Shown here: positions 12,967 through 23,692 of the stretch, piece by piece | How positions within the stretch are numbered: position 1 is the stretch's first letter | Layout of the letters: every line of letters starts with the position of its first letter | DNA from: Anthostomella pinea | Lineage: Eukaryota > Ascomycota > Sordariomycetes > Xylariales > Xylariaceae | Assembly: GCA_963556695.1 (NCBI GenBank) | Contig: CAUWAG010000013.1 | Coordinates: 1,612,001 to 1,676,000 of the forward strand | Length of the DNA: 64,000 nt | Reading direction: 5' to 3' | Position numbers and translations under genes: made by a program | Notes under the pieces: model-generated | The model's input: the letters and a program-made list of their open reading frames with translations, nothing else | The model's database searches: none | What the model was told of the DNA's origin: nothing

Positions 12967-13948
12967 ATGGCAGTGAGTGCTTCTCTGATTGCTCCGAGAA
13001 TCGGATGGGGCTAACGAGAGCGTCATGACAGTACAAGCCATACCCTCAGGTTGTCCTCTTCGGCGACTCGCTCTTCCAGGGCTGCAGCCAGATTCAAGAG
13101 GGCTTCTCCTTTCAGGGAGCTCTACAGCACCGTATGTCGTGTCTTTGTTTGAATAAGCCGTCCTTGGCTTGCTTTTGACACCATGTCCAGATTGTGTGCG
13201 TGTCTTCGATGTGATCAACCGAGGTCTTTCTGGCTACAACACGAAGAATGCATTGGAGGTGTTTCCTGATATGTTCCTGCCGCCTTCATCATCGAACCCG
13301 AGTATCGAGTACCTGGTATGTCGTACTGCAGAGCTTCTAATTCGATGCCCTCCTACTACATACTCGTCTCACCGACCTGACTTGCTTTGTATACAGCTCG
13401 TACTACTAGGCGCCAACGATGCGTGCCTTCCTATTCCCACCTGTACACAGGGCGTTCCTATCGACCAGTACAAAGCGAACTTGGTCAAGATCATCACCCA
13501 CGACCTCATCAAGGCTCACAATCCCAAGATCCTACTCATTACACCGCCACCCCTTGACGAGATTCGAACGAGAAAAGATGATCTGAAGAGCGACAGCCAC
13601 GGGCAACCGTGCCGAAAGGCTGCTGTCAACGCGGAATACTCTGAGGTAGTCCGCAAAGTCGCATCAGAGGTCCCAGGTGTCGTCGTGTTGGTCGATCTTT
13701 ACGAGGCTCTCATGAAGAGAGCCGTTTCCTTGACCAAGGAATCCAACCCAAGCTGGCACCCCAGTGGAAGACCGCCGTTGGGCTACCCCGAAGGTCAGCG
13801 AGGTGGCCTGGAACAGCTGCTCACAGACGGATTGCACATGAGTGGAGAGGCATACAGAGTCCTTTTCGATCTCGTCAAGGATCACATCAAGCCGGACTCG
13901 AAGACCCCTCCCTTCAAGGACTGGCGTGAGATGAATGCCCCCCACTGA
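12967..13948 (+). CDS. IAH1: Isoamyl acetate-hydrolysing esterase homolog (SGNH/GDSL hydrolase)
   Basis: Small serine esterase of the GDSL/SGNH superfamily, Iah1 type, which hydrolyses acetate esters in the cytosol. Exons: 12967..12972 (only ATGGCA), 13032..13131, 13191..13315 and 13397..13948, giving 260 residues. The tiny first exon is supported by GTGAGT...CTAAC...CAG and produces MAYKPYPQVVLFGDS. Block I Ser is in FGDSL (S15), block III is LLGAND (N84), and the Asp/His pair is in TDGLHMSG (D221, H224), so the catalytic set is complete. The intron between EYL and LVLLGAND removes an in-frame but non-family stretch. Length matches the family (about 240-270). Physiological substrate cannot be read from sequence. 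Confidence 0.9.
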
Positions 13949-14043
13949 TTAGGAAACAAACACATTGTACGTTGCATTAAGAGAGTTGCAATGTTAAAAG
14001 CGTAAGACTGTGCCTTCGTAGTAGGGGCACCAGAACGTTGATT

Positions 14044-14610
14044 AGTTATAAGTCTGGTTGTAACTGGTTTATATTCTAATAAGTGTGATGGATCTAACAC
14101 CTATTAAGTGGTTTGGTAGGGTAGACGCGTTGCCCCACTACACAAATAAATAGATAATTATAGGTCGGGTTTTAAAATATATCACCGTACCAGATTTGAC
14201 TAGTACCATAAACCCTTTTGCCTTTTCTTATTAATATATTTTTATTGTGGGAACAGGCTTGAACGATCAATCATAATACTCAAGTATGGGGGGGTCAAGG
14301 TCATGATGTTGCTGATGGTTGGATTGGGAAGTCTAGCTGGACCTGCAGGTCAGGCTAAATGGCCTCACAATCTGGTATCTAATCTCTTATCTAATCATAC
14401 ATGTGGGTTCTGTATGGATGGTTTGACTGTGGAATCACATGGATCCAATAATAACTTTAATAAATATAAGCAAAAAAAACACGTAAAAATATATATTTAA
14501 ATCAATCAATATTTTATTTATAAAAATAATTATTTATACTTTAGTCATAATAATATTAAAACGTTAATTAATTATAAGTTTAATTATAATTGGTTTATAT
14601 TTTAATAAGT
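14044..14610. repeat. Duplicated 41-bp segment pair with only C:G to T:A differences
   Basis: The 41 bases at 14044-14084 recur at 14570-14610. By hand alignment they differ at seven sites, and in each the second copy has T for C or A for G. This pattern is what repeat-induced point mutation leaves. Between and around the copies the sequence is strongly AT-rich. The segment is presumably a remnant of a larger duplicated element. Confidence 0.65.
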
Positions 14611-14896
14611 ACTTGATTAAATTCGAATAAAAAGATATTTGTCAGATGTTGGATCCTAGATATGGTGCCCTTAGGTGCAGTACCCACTAGGGGGCTGTCA
14701 AGGGAACAGTGGATCCACCCTGGCATGGTGCAGTATAGTATTTAGCTGTAGATTAGCCCTGCCAAGCATACTTGAGAATGACAACAACGTTTGTAGCGAC
14801 TGCTCACACCCCTAAGGCTTGTGGCCCTTCTAGAATCTCACAATATTATTTAAAATATATTTCAATATTTCGATTATAATAAGCTAGTACTTATTA
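14607..14896. repeat. MITE-like repeat, copy 1 (inverted relative to copy 2)
   Basis: A 201-bp GC-moderate core (14641-14841) is embedded in AT-rich DNA and is nearly the reverse complement of 27788-27988, with about 15 differences by hand count. The outer AT-rich arms are themselves inverted: AATAAGTACT at about 14608-14617 reappears inverted near 14886-14895. The core ends GTCAGAT...ATCTCAC, an imperfect inverted terminus. No open frame is present, so it would be a non-autonomous DNA element or a fragment of one. Confidence 0.65.
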
Positions 14897-15819
14897 CCTG
14901 GAGGAGCCATCTTAAGTAACCTTATTAAAAGCGCACTAGAAGATAATAGATACGATAAGGTACTGGTGGCTGATCTGTTGGCTAGGATCTACAAGATAGA
15001 CTCAATGAGTACCTTGATTACGTGTCGCCGCTCCTGGCTGCTAACAGTAACTGTGGTTGGAATTATCTTTCGTATGTTCACCTCGACTAAGGATTCCTAA
15101 TAGAAGTTGACTGCTTCTTCCACAGCAACTTTATATTGTGGTCTCTGAACTTGGGTGTACATGTAATGGTCAGCCTGTCAGCCTGTATCGTCTCAGTCTC
15201 ACCATGTGGCTCCTCAACCCATTTTCCAGCCACAATGATGGATGGGTCACGGACCAGGATACAAAGTACCTTGGAGCCCAACGGGTACCCGTTTGTACCT
15301 GATTTGTACCCAACTGGGATGATAGCTACTTCTCGGATGGGGACACCACCCATCCCTTCTTTCAATCAACCAACTTCCAGAATACAGACCAATAGCCACC
15401 TATCGTGACCCTGGTCCTTATTCTGGATACCGCTACCACAAGGCACAACCATGTCTTCATGCAACTAAGCGGCTTAACGAGATTAGCCTCCGATTACATG
15501 TATCGAGGCGTCAGGCCCGCCCTGTCGCTAGCACATCGCTGCCCCCCACCGTGCCACGGCAGGCCTGCAGGCTGCATGGATACCTTAGGAATTTGAGATT
15601 GGTGCACGCTAAACTTGAAGGCAAGCTCACCTCAGAGTGTCATTGTACATTGTAGGCCAGAGGTCGTGCACCAACCATTCGGAGTCATCATCACCATCAC
15701 CATCTTCTCAGCTCTTTCTACCAGAGGCCTGTAGATATCTGATTCTTTCTTGTCTGGCCACAGAAGCCGAGCCTCGCAGCCCACAGTCATCTCTCCAACT
15801 TCCTATTTTCCGGTCCGAG

Positions 15820-15850
<31 letters not shown>

Positions 15851-16643
15851 TAAACTGTAAACTTCGACCAACCTCTTGCATCCAAACCAAGGGTAGCCCA
15901 TAGCAATCGCCCTTGCCGCCTCCCTGACCCGGCCCGACCTCGATCCTCCATTCCTAGGTACACCGACGTACACTCCCGAAGCCAATTACGCCGCCACCTC
16001 TCTTCCCGCGAACTTGACATCGATGTCCAATCTCTGGCGCTTGCGTATCTCTCCTGAACGAATTGGTTGACACTGTACATCACCTTGTCGTCGCCAGCCT
16101 GGGTGCGAACCGACAAGTCAACTTCTAGCCAGGAAGCGTTGTGGACCACAACCAGCCAGATATCCGCTACCTATTCCCTTGACACAGGCATTCCTCCAAT
16201 CTAACGCTCGCCCGACTTGCTTGCTGAAAGCTCCTTCGTTCCGTCTACCCAGATCCAGAATAAAAGTTCTTCGCAATTCAGCCAGAGAAACAGCTGTTTC
16301 ACGGGGAGCTCCTATCTAGGAGGCCGACGGGTCTTTTGCGATGAGGAGGTGGTGGACCTATTGAAATAGCCCTTGATAAAAGCTATCTTGGGCTTCTATC
16401 GTCTGAGCAACACACAGCGAGGTCTGCCTTTTAAGCGGCACCTGTGGTCGATGGGTGAAGGTTCGGCGCATGGTTCAGTTCATTGGTACGCGCTGGCTTC
16501 CCGTGCTCCTCGAGGCATAGACCTTTCGGTTCTGTTCTTTGCAGTTCGAGTCAGCTCCCATTCGACCACTTGCCAACATTCTATTTGGACGTTCGCCATT
16601 GCACCTCGTACACAAGCAAATCTGCTGATCATCTGGGGTGGGC
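14897..16643. other. Intergenic and probable long 5' leader of the downstream gene
   Basis: The left part is the edge of the AT-rich repeat zone. From about 15650 the plus strand becomes pyrimidine-rich, with a short TCA/TCACCA run near 15683 and a (CAA)n microsatellite at about 15822-15851. This is typical of a fungal promoter and 5' UTR of the gene starting at 16644. No other gene was supported. Confidence 0.45.
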
Positions 16644-18581
16644 ATGGATTTTCGTTACCCGGTCTCCCGCGAGGAACTTTACTCTGTGCAAATGGACGTC
16701 AAGCAGGTCCAGATTGTGCAGAATAGCCATGCCGAACGATTGTCTCGCTTAGAGAAGCGCCAGGCTGACGACGCCGCGATCAAGTCTGCTTGGAACTCGC
16801 CTTTCCCCAGCGCACTGGGCGGCACGCCTCAGCACGGTTCGTTATCATCTTTTTTGATATGTTCACGTTCTAACATGCTATGCCCAGGACCGATTCAGAT
16901 GCCTTCAGCCGAGATATTTGACGATTTCGAGGAGCAGGGCCAAAATCTACTTGGAAGTCTTCACCTCGACACTGAAGATGAGCCTACAAGACGCGGCGCA
17001 GCTTCTCGGGCCAACAGCGTTCGTTTCGATGAAAGTGCCTTGCAAAGTTCTAGCTGGGCTCAAAATGGCCGCCATTCGGGTGACTTCGGCCCAATCAGAC
17101 CGGGAAGCGGTCTTGGTAGTCATGGTATGATGGAGCGCTCACTCTCCCACAAGTCTGACGGCAGGCATAGCTCTGCGGGCCATTCAGTACACTCGATCCA
17201 TTCTCATCATTCCGTCGCCTCCGGCCGAGGCAGCAGCCTGGGTCTGGACACAACCTTTACTCCTGGCGGTCAAGAAGACGACTCTCCAATCGGCATTCCT
17301 GAGCCTCCTCCCGGTCTCTTCGTCCTAGGTTCGGTACCATCTATCATTCGATGCTGGCTCACGTCCGACTTCGCCCATGATACCCTTCTCTATGCGGATA
17401 TTTGCACTGGATCACAGAAATCAGTCCTCGAATTCTCCCTGATAAAGAAATTGGATCTCGAAGATGCTATCCACCGTGACTTGGATGGCATTCACCGAAT
17501 CAGGCTGCATGTGTACCTAACTGAGGCCACGGTATCTCACGCGAGCTCCCGAAGAGCGAGTCCGGCACCACAGATGCCAAGTCTCGCCTGCAATTTTGAA
17601 GTGGTCGGTTTAGACCAGCCCGACAACGTCGATGCCAAGAAAAACATCCGCGTATTCATCGGCAGTGAAACCCTGAGAGAGCACTCTGCCGACGTCTTGT
17701 TCTCGCAGAATCGCATGACACTGTACGGTAGTGAACGGGAGAAATTATCGATCCCCTTTGTACGCCCCGAAGACAACGCGGTCTTTAAGCATATTCGCAC
17801 GATGGCGGTGTTCTCTGAGAAGCCTAAACTAAATGCGACTGCTCGTCCGTTCGTGTTCGGCGAATTGAATCAGCCAACAACTGTCAAAGTCACCCCAGCC
17901 GCGCAAGAGAAAGAATCCCAAGATGAGCACGAAGCTCGTGGAGTCATTACTCCAGCTTCAGAGCCCACTAGCCAACAAGCTGGAACCACTGACGCGAGTA
18001 ATGTATCAGAGAGTGGAGAGGAGAGCGAAAGACAGTATCAGGAAGTCAGTCAGTCTGCATTGCCCACGAAGGATTCGCAAGCACAGTCAGTCGACGCTTC
18101 CGGGGACAGCACACGACGAGCTCCCGCAGCAGGGGGCATATGGAATTCGTGGCGTCAGGGGACCCCAACCAACGGCCAGGAGCGAAAGGAGAGTGCACCC
18201 TTGAGTGGGTATCAGCCCGCCGGACGTGCAGGACGCAGCATGAAAGTCCTGAAGCCTATGAAGGTAAACCCTTCATCTTCAGCACGCACAGGAGGAGCTT
18301 ACGAATCGGCACCGCTTCCGAGAAGCAGCGGCGAGCCCCGGCTCAAAAGTCAAGCTGGTATCGAGAGTGGTAGCAATAGCAACACGATTCGATGGGAATC
18401 AAAGAGGACTTCCACTGGACCGCCCAGTGCTGGCGTAGAGCCGAAGGCAGCGCCAACGATGCGTGATACGCGAAATGTTTCGGGCACACCTCGAACTTCA
18501 GCGAACCCTGTCGGGGGTGCGTCAGCTTTCTCGTGGATGACTCCAGTGAGCAAGCCAAGAACGTCAACCGCAACGGAGTGA
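16644..18581 (+). CDS. Conserved fungal protein of unknown function, Ser-rich with globular core
   Basis: Two exons, 16644..16836 and 16888..18581, give 628 residues. The 51-nt intron (GTTCGT...CTAAC...CCCAG) is inferred; without it the frame stays open and adds 17 non-family-looking residues, so intron retention is possible. The start MDFRYPVSREELYSVQM is preferred over a Met two codons upstream. An N-terminal helical stretch (VQIVQNSHAERLSRLEKRQ) suggests a short coiled coil. Residues about 200-400 look globular (PGLFVLGSVPSIIRCWLTS, then LLYADICTGSQKSVLEFSLI) and ends near ATARPFVFGE. Flanking regions are low complexity, rich in Ser, Gly, Thr and Pro, and the C-terminus is basic. I recognise the core as conserved in filamentous fungi but cannot assign a function. 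No signal peptide or membrane segment. Confidence 0.8.
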   Translation: MDFRYPVSREELYSVQMDVKQVQIVQNSHAERLSRLEKRQADDAAIKSAWNSPFPSALGGTPQHGSLSSFLICSRSNMLCPGPIQMPSAEIFDDFEEQGQNLLGSLHLDTEDEPTRRGAASRANSVRFDESALQSSSWAQNGRHSGDFGPIRPGSGLGSHGMMERSLSHKSDGRHSSAGHSVHSIHSHHSVASGRGSSLGLDTTFTPGGQEDDSPIGIPEPPPGLFVLGSVPSIIRCWLTSDFAHDTLLYADICTGSQKSVLEFSLIKKLDLEDAIHRDLDGIHRIRLHVYLTEATVSHASSRRASPAPQMPSLACNFEVVGLDQPDNVDAKKNIRVFIGSETLREHSADVLFSQNRMTLYGSEREKLSIPFVRPEDNAVFKHIRTMAVFSEKPKLNATARPFVFGELNQPTTVKVTPAAQEKESQDEHEARGVITPASEPTSQQAGTTDASNVSESGEESERQYQEVSQSALPTKDSQAQSVDASGDSTRRAPAAGGIWNSWRQGTPTNGQERKESAPLSGYQPAGRAGRSMKVLKPMKVNPSSSARTGGAYESAPLPRSSGEPRLKSQAGIESGSNSNTIRWESKRTSTGPPSAGVEPKAAPTMRDTRNVSGTPRTSANPVGGASAFSWMTPVSKPRTSTATE

Positions 18582-18980
18582 GAAGCATGCCGGGAAAGGG
18601 GCGTCGATTTGATATCGAGCTGTTGCTAGACCATCTGTGGGAGGTCTCGTCCTGTCTTCCACTCCGTCGGGCGGATAACGAAATGCTCTTCTTGGTGGTG
18701 GTAGTAGTAGAAATAGTCAGGAAACCAAAATAAAAAGAATAAATATTACCTAGGGCTCGGGTTGATCAGGACTGAAAGCACCTTGACCAATTTCCGTGCC
18801 AGGCCTCAAGATGTTGCGACCTTTTCAGACACCGAGGCGGGCGGTCGGTCATGCATCAGTGACGGCATCAACCGAACTAAATTCGCTAAGATTAAGTGCA
18901 TGCCAATCCTTCAGTAGGTCCCGCGGTGTGGTGGAGAAAGAATTATTCAATACACATCTCAGCACCAAGCAGCAGGGGAA
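18582..18980. other. Intergenic: 3' flank and THI6 promoter/leader
   Basis: Contains the terminator of the preceding gene and the promoter of THI6. I looked for a thiamine pyrophosphate riboswitch (CTGAGA and the distal CCTGA...GCGT elements) and saw none. Nothing else recognised. Confidence 0.4.
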
Positions 18981-20842
18981 ATGCGGAAAGAAGACGTCGA
19001 CCACTCGCTGTACCTGGTGACGGACTCGACGCCGGCCATCCTCGGCGACAAGGACATCTGCGCCGTGGTCGAGGCCGCGCTCCGGGGCGGCGTCACCTGC
19101 GTGCAGTACCGGGACAAGACCAGCGACACGGGCGCGCTCGTCGCGACGGCCCGCAGGCTGCACGCCATCACGCAGAGGCACGACGTCCCGCTGCTGATCA
19201 ATGACCGTATTGATGTTGCGCTCGCGATTGGCTGCGAGGGCGTGCATATTGGACAGGATGACCTTGGTATGTCGACCGACGTCTGGAACCCGGAACGAGG
19301 CGGGGGCTAGGGAGAGTGAGATGATGGCGGATGATTGCGGATGTGAGGTAGCTGACCTGTGCGATCCATGCAATAGACCTGTCCTCTGCGAGGAAACTGC
19401 TCGGTCCGGACGCCATCATCGGCGTCACGGTGAGCAATGCCGAGGAGACGGACGTGGCCTGCAAGGGCGGCGCCGACTATCTGGGCATCGGGACCGTGTT
19501 CGCCACACCCACGTAAGATCTCCCTACCCAGACGACGTACGCCTCGCAGCGCAGGCTTTGCCGGTTGTGAAAACTGACTAATCACGGAATACATAGCAAG
19601 GAGAACACAAAGAGCATCATCGGCGTCGACGGCCTGCAGCAGATCCTGCTGCAGATCGCCGACGAACCGATCAAGACGGTCTGCATCGGCGGCATCAACG
19701 CCTCCAACGCGTCGCGCGTGATGTGGCAGAGCGAGGCGCCTGGCGGCAAGGGCAAGGCCCTCGATGGCGTCGCCGTCGTAAGCGCAATCATGGCAGCCCC
19801 GGACCCGGAGGAGGCCTCGTGGGATCTACTCCGGCTCGTGAGATCGCCGCCCGCCTTTGCGAGGGCCGCGGTGACGGCGGAGCAGCAGGCGCGGTCGCCG
19901 GAGGACCTGCTCGCCCTGGTGCCGGAGGTGGTGAGGGCCGTCGATGCGAAGAAGCCGCTCTCGCACAACATGACCAACCTCGTGGTGCAGAACTTCGCGG
20001 CCAATGTCGCGCTGAGCGTTGGCGCGAGCCCTATCATGGCGAATTATGGCGAGGAGGCGCGGGACCTGGCGATGCTGGGAGGAGCGCTCGTGCTCAATAT
20101 GGGGACGGTGACGCCTAAGGGGTTGGAGAATTATTTGAAGGCGTTGAGGGCGTACAATGAGGCGGGACGGCCTGTGGTTTTTGATCCTGTTGGGTGAGTT
20201 CCGTTGCTTGCCACTTGCTCTATGCTGGGTCAAGTCCACCGGAGTCTTGAGGTGGAATAGCTGATACAATGGAAATATAGGGCCGGAGCAACAGCCGTCC
20301 GACGAGCCGCGACAAAGACCATCCTCGGCAGCGGCTACATCGACGTCCTGAAGGGCAACCAATCCGAGATCCTGTCCTGCATCCCCGGCGGCGCCGAGGT
20401 GCAGCAGCGCGGCGTCGACAGCAGCGCGCCCGGGAACGACGCGGACCGGCAGAAGCTAGGGTCCGCGATCCGGGAGCTCGCCGTCCGGCGCCGCAACGTC
20501 GTCGTCATGACGGGCAAGACAGACTACATCACGGCCGGACGCGCCGTCTTCACTGTCGACAACGGCCACGCGTACCTCGGCATGGTCACGGGCACGGGCT
20601 GTTGCTTGGGGACTACCGTCTCGGCCATGGTCGCCGCGTATCCGGACGACAAGCTGGCGGCCGTGGTCGCGGGGCTGTTGCTGTATAGTATCGCGGCTGA
20701 GGTCGCGGCGGAGCGGGAGGACGTCAAGGGGCCTGGCACGTTCGTGCCGGCCTTTATTGATGAGCTGTTCAATCTAAGGAAGGCTACGGCTAAGGGGGAT
20801 TTGGGGTGGTTGGAGAGGGCGAGGCTTGGTGTGCTGCCTTGA
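18981..20842 (+). CDS. THI6: Thiamine biosynthetic bifunctional enzyme: thiamine-phosphate synthase / hydroxyethylthiazole kinase
   Basis: Fused enzyme of thiamine synthesis. The N-terminal half condenses HMP pyrophosphate with thiazole phosphate; the C-terminal half phosphorylates hydroxyethylthiazole. Four exons, 18981..19266, 19377..19512, 19597..20193 and 20281..20842, give 526 residues, normal for fungal Thi6. ThiE-type motifs are LYLVTD, GGVTCVQYRDK, LLINDRIDVA, GVHIGQDD, YLGIGTVF and CIGGIN. ThiM-type motifs are THNMTN-like SHNMTNLVVQNFAANV, GASPIM, LVLNMGT, VFDPVGAGAT, KGNQSEI and GTGCCLGTTVSAM (anion hole and catalytic Cys region). All three introns have GT...AG ends and preserve frame (110, 84 and 87 nt). 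Both catalytic halves look intact. Confidence 0.94.
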
Positions 20843-20968
20843 AAGCTGTTCGGGGGCTGAAGCGGTTTGGGTGTGATCTAGTGAAGATAGCAATCTGGAT
20901 ACCGGGGTGACTCTGTCTCTGTGCATCTACTCAAAAGTGATCTCGAGACTCTATACTTGGCCTAGGTA

Positions 20969-20999
20969 CAATCCGTGGACAAAAGTCTCCGCCCGATCC
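20969..20999 (+). repeat. Left terminal inverted repeat of Tc1/mariner element
   Basis: Matches the reverse complement of 22285-22315 at about 25 of 31 positions by hand count, with a continuous 15-base identical core, GTGGACAAAAGTCTC. Directly preceded by TA. Confidence 0.85.
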
Positions 21000-21103
21000 C
21001 CATTTTTACCCCTTCCATCTACTGCGCCCTCTAATTCAATTGAACCACAACGCACCCAATTCTGGTGATAAAATTTTCAAATAAATTATTTTTAATAGCT
21101 AAG

Positions 21104-22207
21104 TCAATAGTGTGTATACCAACCACGGGCGCGCCTCACTACAGCCATTCGGTCCTCCAGTGACTCCATCAAGACCCGAACTTGCTCCGGATCGATCTCT
21201 GACCACGTCTGTTCAATTAACTCGTGTGTGTAGCGATAATGGGGGATATTGTCCTTCAATTCAGAAAATTCTGGCTCGATTTTACGTATCTTCTTCTTCA
21301 GAAGTCGCCAAACATGCTCGATTAAGTTCATATCGGGGCTGTGAGGAGGCCAGTCGATATAATGGATGCCGTGCTCCTCTATCCACTCCGGAACACCGCC
21401 AGTAAGGTGAATTTTCGTATTATCTTAAACAAAAGGATCTCCAATCTTGTAGAATGGAAGCAGGCCTTCCCCAAGAACCCATTTATATGACTCTGCGGAT
21501 ACTCCTCCGCGCGGAGCATCCGGATCGAGTGGGCAGAAGACCAACTTGCCTAGTTCTCTTTCTTTGCCGCGTAGCCAGATAGACCACACCATTATCAAAA
21601 TAGGAGATTTGCCGTGATCCGTCTCGTTCACGAAATCATAACGGTACCGTTCTGAAGAGAATCAGATGGCCCAATTGCCTGAATTATCGGATGAGTTTTG
21701 GACCGTACATTCGTCTGAGAACATGGCTCGCAACCACTCCTCCAGGCGCTCTAATGTGTTGTAATAATTAGCAAAAGCGAGCCTTTTCTGAGTGTCCTTA
21801 TCTGTGAGTTTGATTCGCTTCGCTGCGCGCCACTTCTGGAGGCTGTGTGCGTGACATATCCTCTTGATAGTCTTGGGAGAGCACGAAATGCGGGCTTCAT
21901 TTCGGATCTTTTGCCACGTCGCCCTGGGGAGCTTTCTTGCCTTCTCGATCACACGAGCGCGTTCGCGAGTGTTCAAAACGGGTGGGCGACCACTCCTTGG
22001 GGCAGATTTCGGTGTGGAGGTGGCCTCAAAGTTGGTGGTGATGTCAGAGATGGTTTTCAGGCGCTTCGTTTTGAACGTGGTTGCAACATCCCTGCGCGTT
22101 CTGCCGTCGATTCGCGCCGCCACAATTGCCAAGCGAGCTTCTGAAGTGAATTTGCCGTTAGCGACGCGATTGCCGCTCAATTTGTCCCCAAAAGATCGTA
22201 AATCCAT
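21104..22207 (-). pseudogene. Tc1/mariner transposase pseudogene (two nonsense mutations)
   Basis: A single reading frame from MDLRSFGDKLSGNRV to RRARGWYTHY spans 368 codons but is broken by TGA at 21662-21664 and TAA at 21425-21427. Nothing else disrupts the frame. N-terminal helix-turn-helix segments (TSEARLAIVAARIDGRTRRD and a GRPPVLNTRERARVI linker) precede a DDE domain: first Asp in MFSDEC, second in the DNTKIH stretch just after the TAA, and the Glu region in DWPPHSPDMNLIEHVW. Both stops can be explained by C to T changes (CGA or CAA origin), consistent with RIP but also with ordinary decay. The element should be non-autonomous now. Confidence 0.9.
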
Positions 22208-22284
22208 TATTAATTGCGGTGTTGAGAGAGTGATGAAGTCGAAGGGTGATTGACGCGTTGTTTTGATCTGAAGGAGATTGTGGT

Positions 22285-22315
22285 GGGTCGGGCAGAGACT
22301 TTTGTCCACCCAGTT
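22285..22315 (-). repeat. Right terminal inverted repeat of Tc1/mariner element
   Basis: Partner of the repeat at 20969-20999 and directly followed by TA at 22316-22317. Confidence 0.85.
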
Positions 22316-23129
22316 TAGCTTCGACTCACACGTGTGGAAGTACCTCCACCTAATCATGTCATGATCTTATGGTATTCGTAAAAGCACCCGGTACTTGGTC
22401 TTTGTGACGCAGAGTTCAGCGCCTTCTGGTGGCAAGATCTTCTGAAGACCCTTCAAGACATGAATCTCCAATATTGGCTGTAGCGTCAGAGTACGCCCTG
22501 AGCCAGGGCCAGCTGTAGAAGCACAGTATCCATGTCGAGCTGTTCGTCCAGGCCTATGTCGGGGCTGCCGAAGTAGGTAAGTCACATAAGAAGGCCCTCT
22601 TCAAGCTGTTCAAGACGTTCTTTCGTCCCTGACATCCACTATCTGTGTTGTTATAAAAAAATTCAGATGTCGCAACCTCGCTCTTACTTCTGGTGAACAG
22701 GATGCGCAATGTACGGGAACGGTAGCTACCGTGGGAGTCCAGCCGCAATGGGGTTATTTTCAGCATAGGAACCGAAAGCCAAGTTAATCCTGGGTCTTGT
22801 CGAGGAATATGCTCTTCGCTTCAAACATCTCAACGTCCTTTCAGGACTGAGTTCACCCACAATTGGTCTTTTAAGTACTGGTGACACCAAGGGCGCGCCA
22901 AAAAGGGGTAGAACAGGTCACTCTCGATAGTCGCGCTGGCGCAAAAGGTCGTGGAAATGTGCAACGGTCAGATGATGTGGACTCAATCGCTTTGCTCGAT
23001 GTACTGACATAGCCCTTGAAGTATTGGCCGGTGCATTGGGTGGCAAGATATCTCTGTCAAGTACTTCGTCGTAAAGCAGCCCCCATACACATACGAAACA
23101 CATTGTCACATGCCCAGGTGCTCTTCACT
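22316..23129. other. Intergenic, no gene supported
   Basis: Short open frames on the minus strand (22367-22766) have no recognisable family and no splice structure that joins them. The region borders a dead transposon and a gene fragment and may itself be degraded coding sequence. Nothing firm can be said. Confidence 0.35.
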
Positions 23130-23692
23130 TCAGCCATCCTCCCGGCGCAGCTGGCTATCCTCCCAGACGACCTTCTTCATCTTCCGACAAGTGTCTCTGT
23201 CGTATCCGGGGCAGTTCTTCCCATCTGCCCAACACTGCCTACACACGTCGTACGAGTCTCCGGCCTTGCCACAGCGCCCGCTTTCGCACTTATAAAACAG
23301 CATGTCCGCCTGAATCGAACAGTCACACGCATCGCACCTGATCCCTGTCTCCCTCCTCGTCGGCTGCGGCGACGGCCGTCGCGCGCCGCCCGGTACAACG
23401 ACCTGCTCTGATTTGCCCCCAATGTCAACCCCTGGGTTCGCGCTGCTCATCATCCCCAATACCCGAGGCCGCGAGCCGTTGCCGCGCCGCCATCAGCTTG
23501 CTGCGCGCGTCATCGTCCAGCAGCACACCTTCGGCGTCTTCGGCCCCGCGCGAGCTGTCCTCTGATATACTGCCCTCTGACATACTGTCCTCTGACATAC
23601 GGAAGGCGGCTTTCTCGCACGTTGTCGTAGATCTTCCAGGCGAACTTGGTGATGGCGGCAAAATCGCCGGCGCCGAATCCTTGGACTGCCAT
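23130..23692 (-). pseudogene. Short gene or gene fragment: fungal N-terminal helix segment plus ZZ-type zinc finger
   Basis: The Met at 23692 opens MAVQGFGAGDFAAITKFAWK, the style of N-terminal segment found on many fungal STAND/ankyrin-type proteins. That frame loses meaning after about 28 residues, where a 15-bp unit (GTATGTCAGAGGACA) is repeated three times at about 23560-23605. A second frame continues through KLMAARQRLAASG, and a plausible 55-nt intron (GTATTG...AAATCAG) leads into a Cys-rich module: RCDACDCSIQ, FYKCESGRCGK, YDVCRQCWADGKNC. This resembles a ZZ zinc finger. The stop is at 23130. I cannot join the first segment to the rest without a frameshift or an unusual intron, so it is either a small zinc-binding gene starting at 23724 (MTSQYYPYP) or a remnant of a larger gene. 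Confidence 0.42.

Larger units (their letters stand above)
20969..22315 (-). mobile_element. Tc1/mariner-type DNA transposon, inactivated
   Basis: A 1347-bp element bounded by imperfect terminal inverted repeats of about 31 bp and flanked on both sides by TA (20967-20968 and 22316-22317), the target duplication of this superfamily. The shared TIR core is GTGGACAAAAGTCT. It carries one transposase frame on the minus strand with two nonsense codons. Size, TIR length and TA target fit fungal Tc1-like elements such as the impala group; the exact family was not determined. It sits 126 bp after the THI6 stop codon. Confidence 0.88.

Noticed and set aside
15637..15903. Frame with poly-Thr or poly-Val on the two strands
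   Set aside because: It is produced by a (CAA)n microsatellite in a probable 5' leader.
18720..18980. Thiamine pyrophosphate riboswitch upstream of THI6
   Set aside because: I looked for the conserved CTGAGA and distal aptamer motifs in the leader and did not find them. A covariance-model search would be decisive.
22367..22766. Two adjoining minus-strand frames after the transposon
   Set aside because: No family, no joining intron and no codon-like pattern could be recognised.
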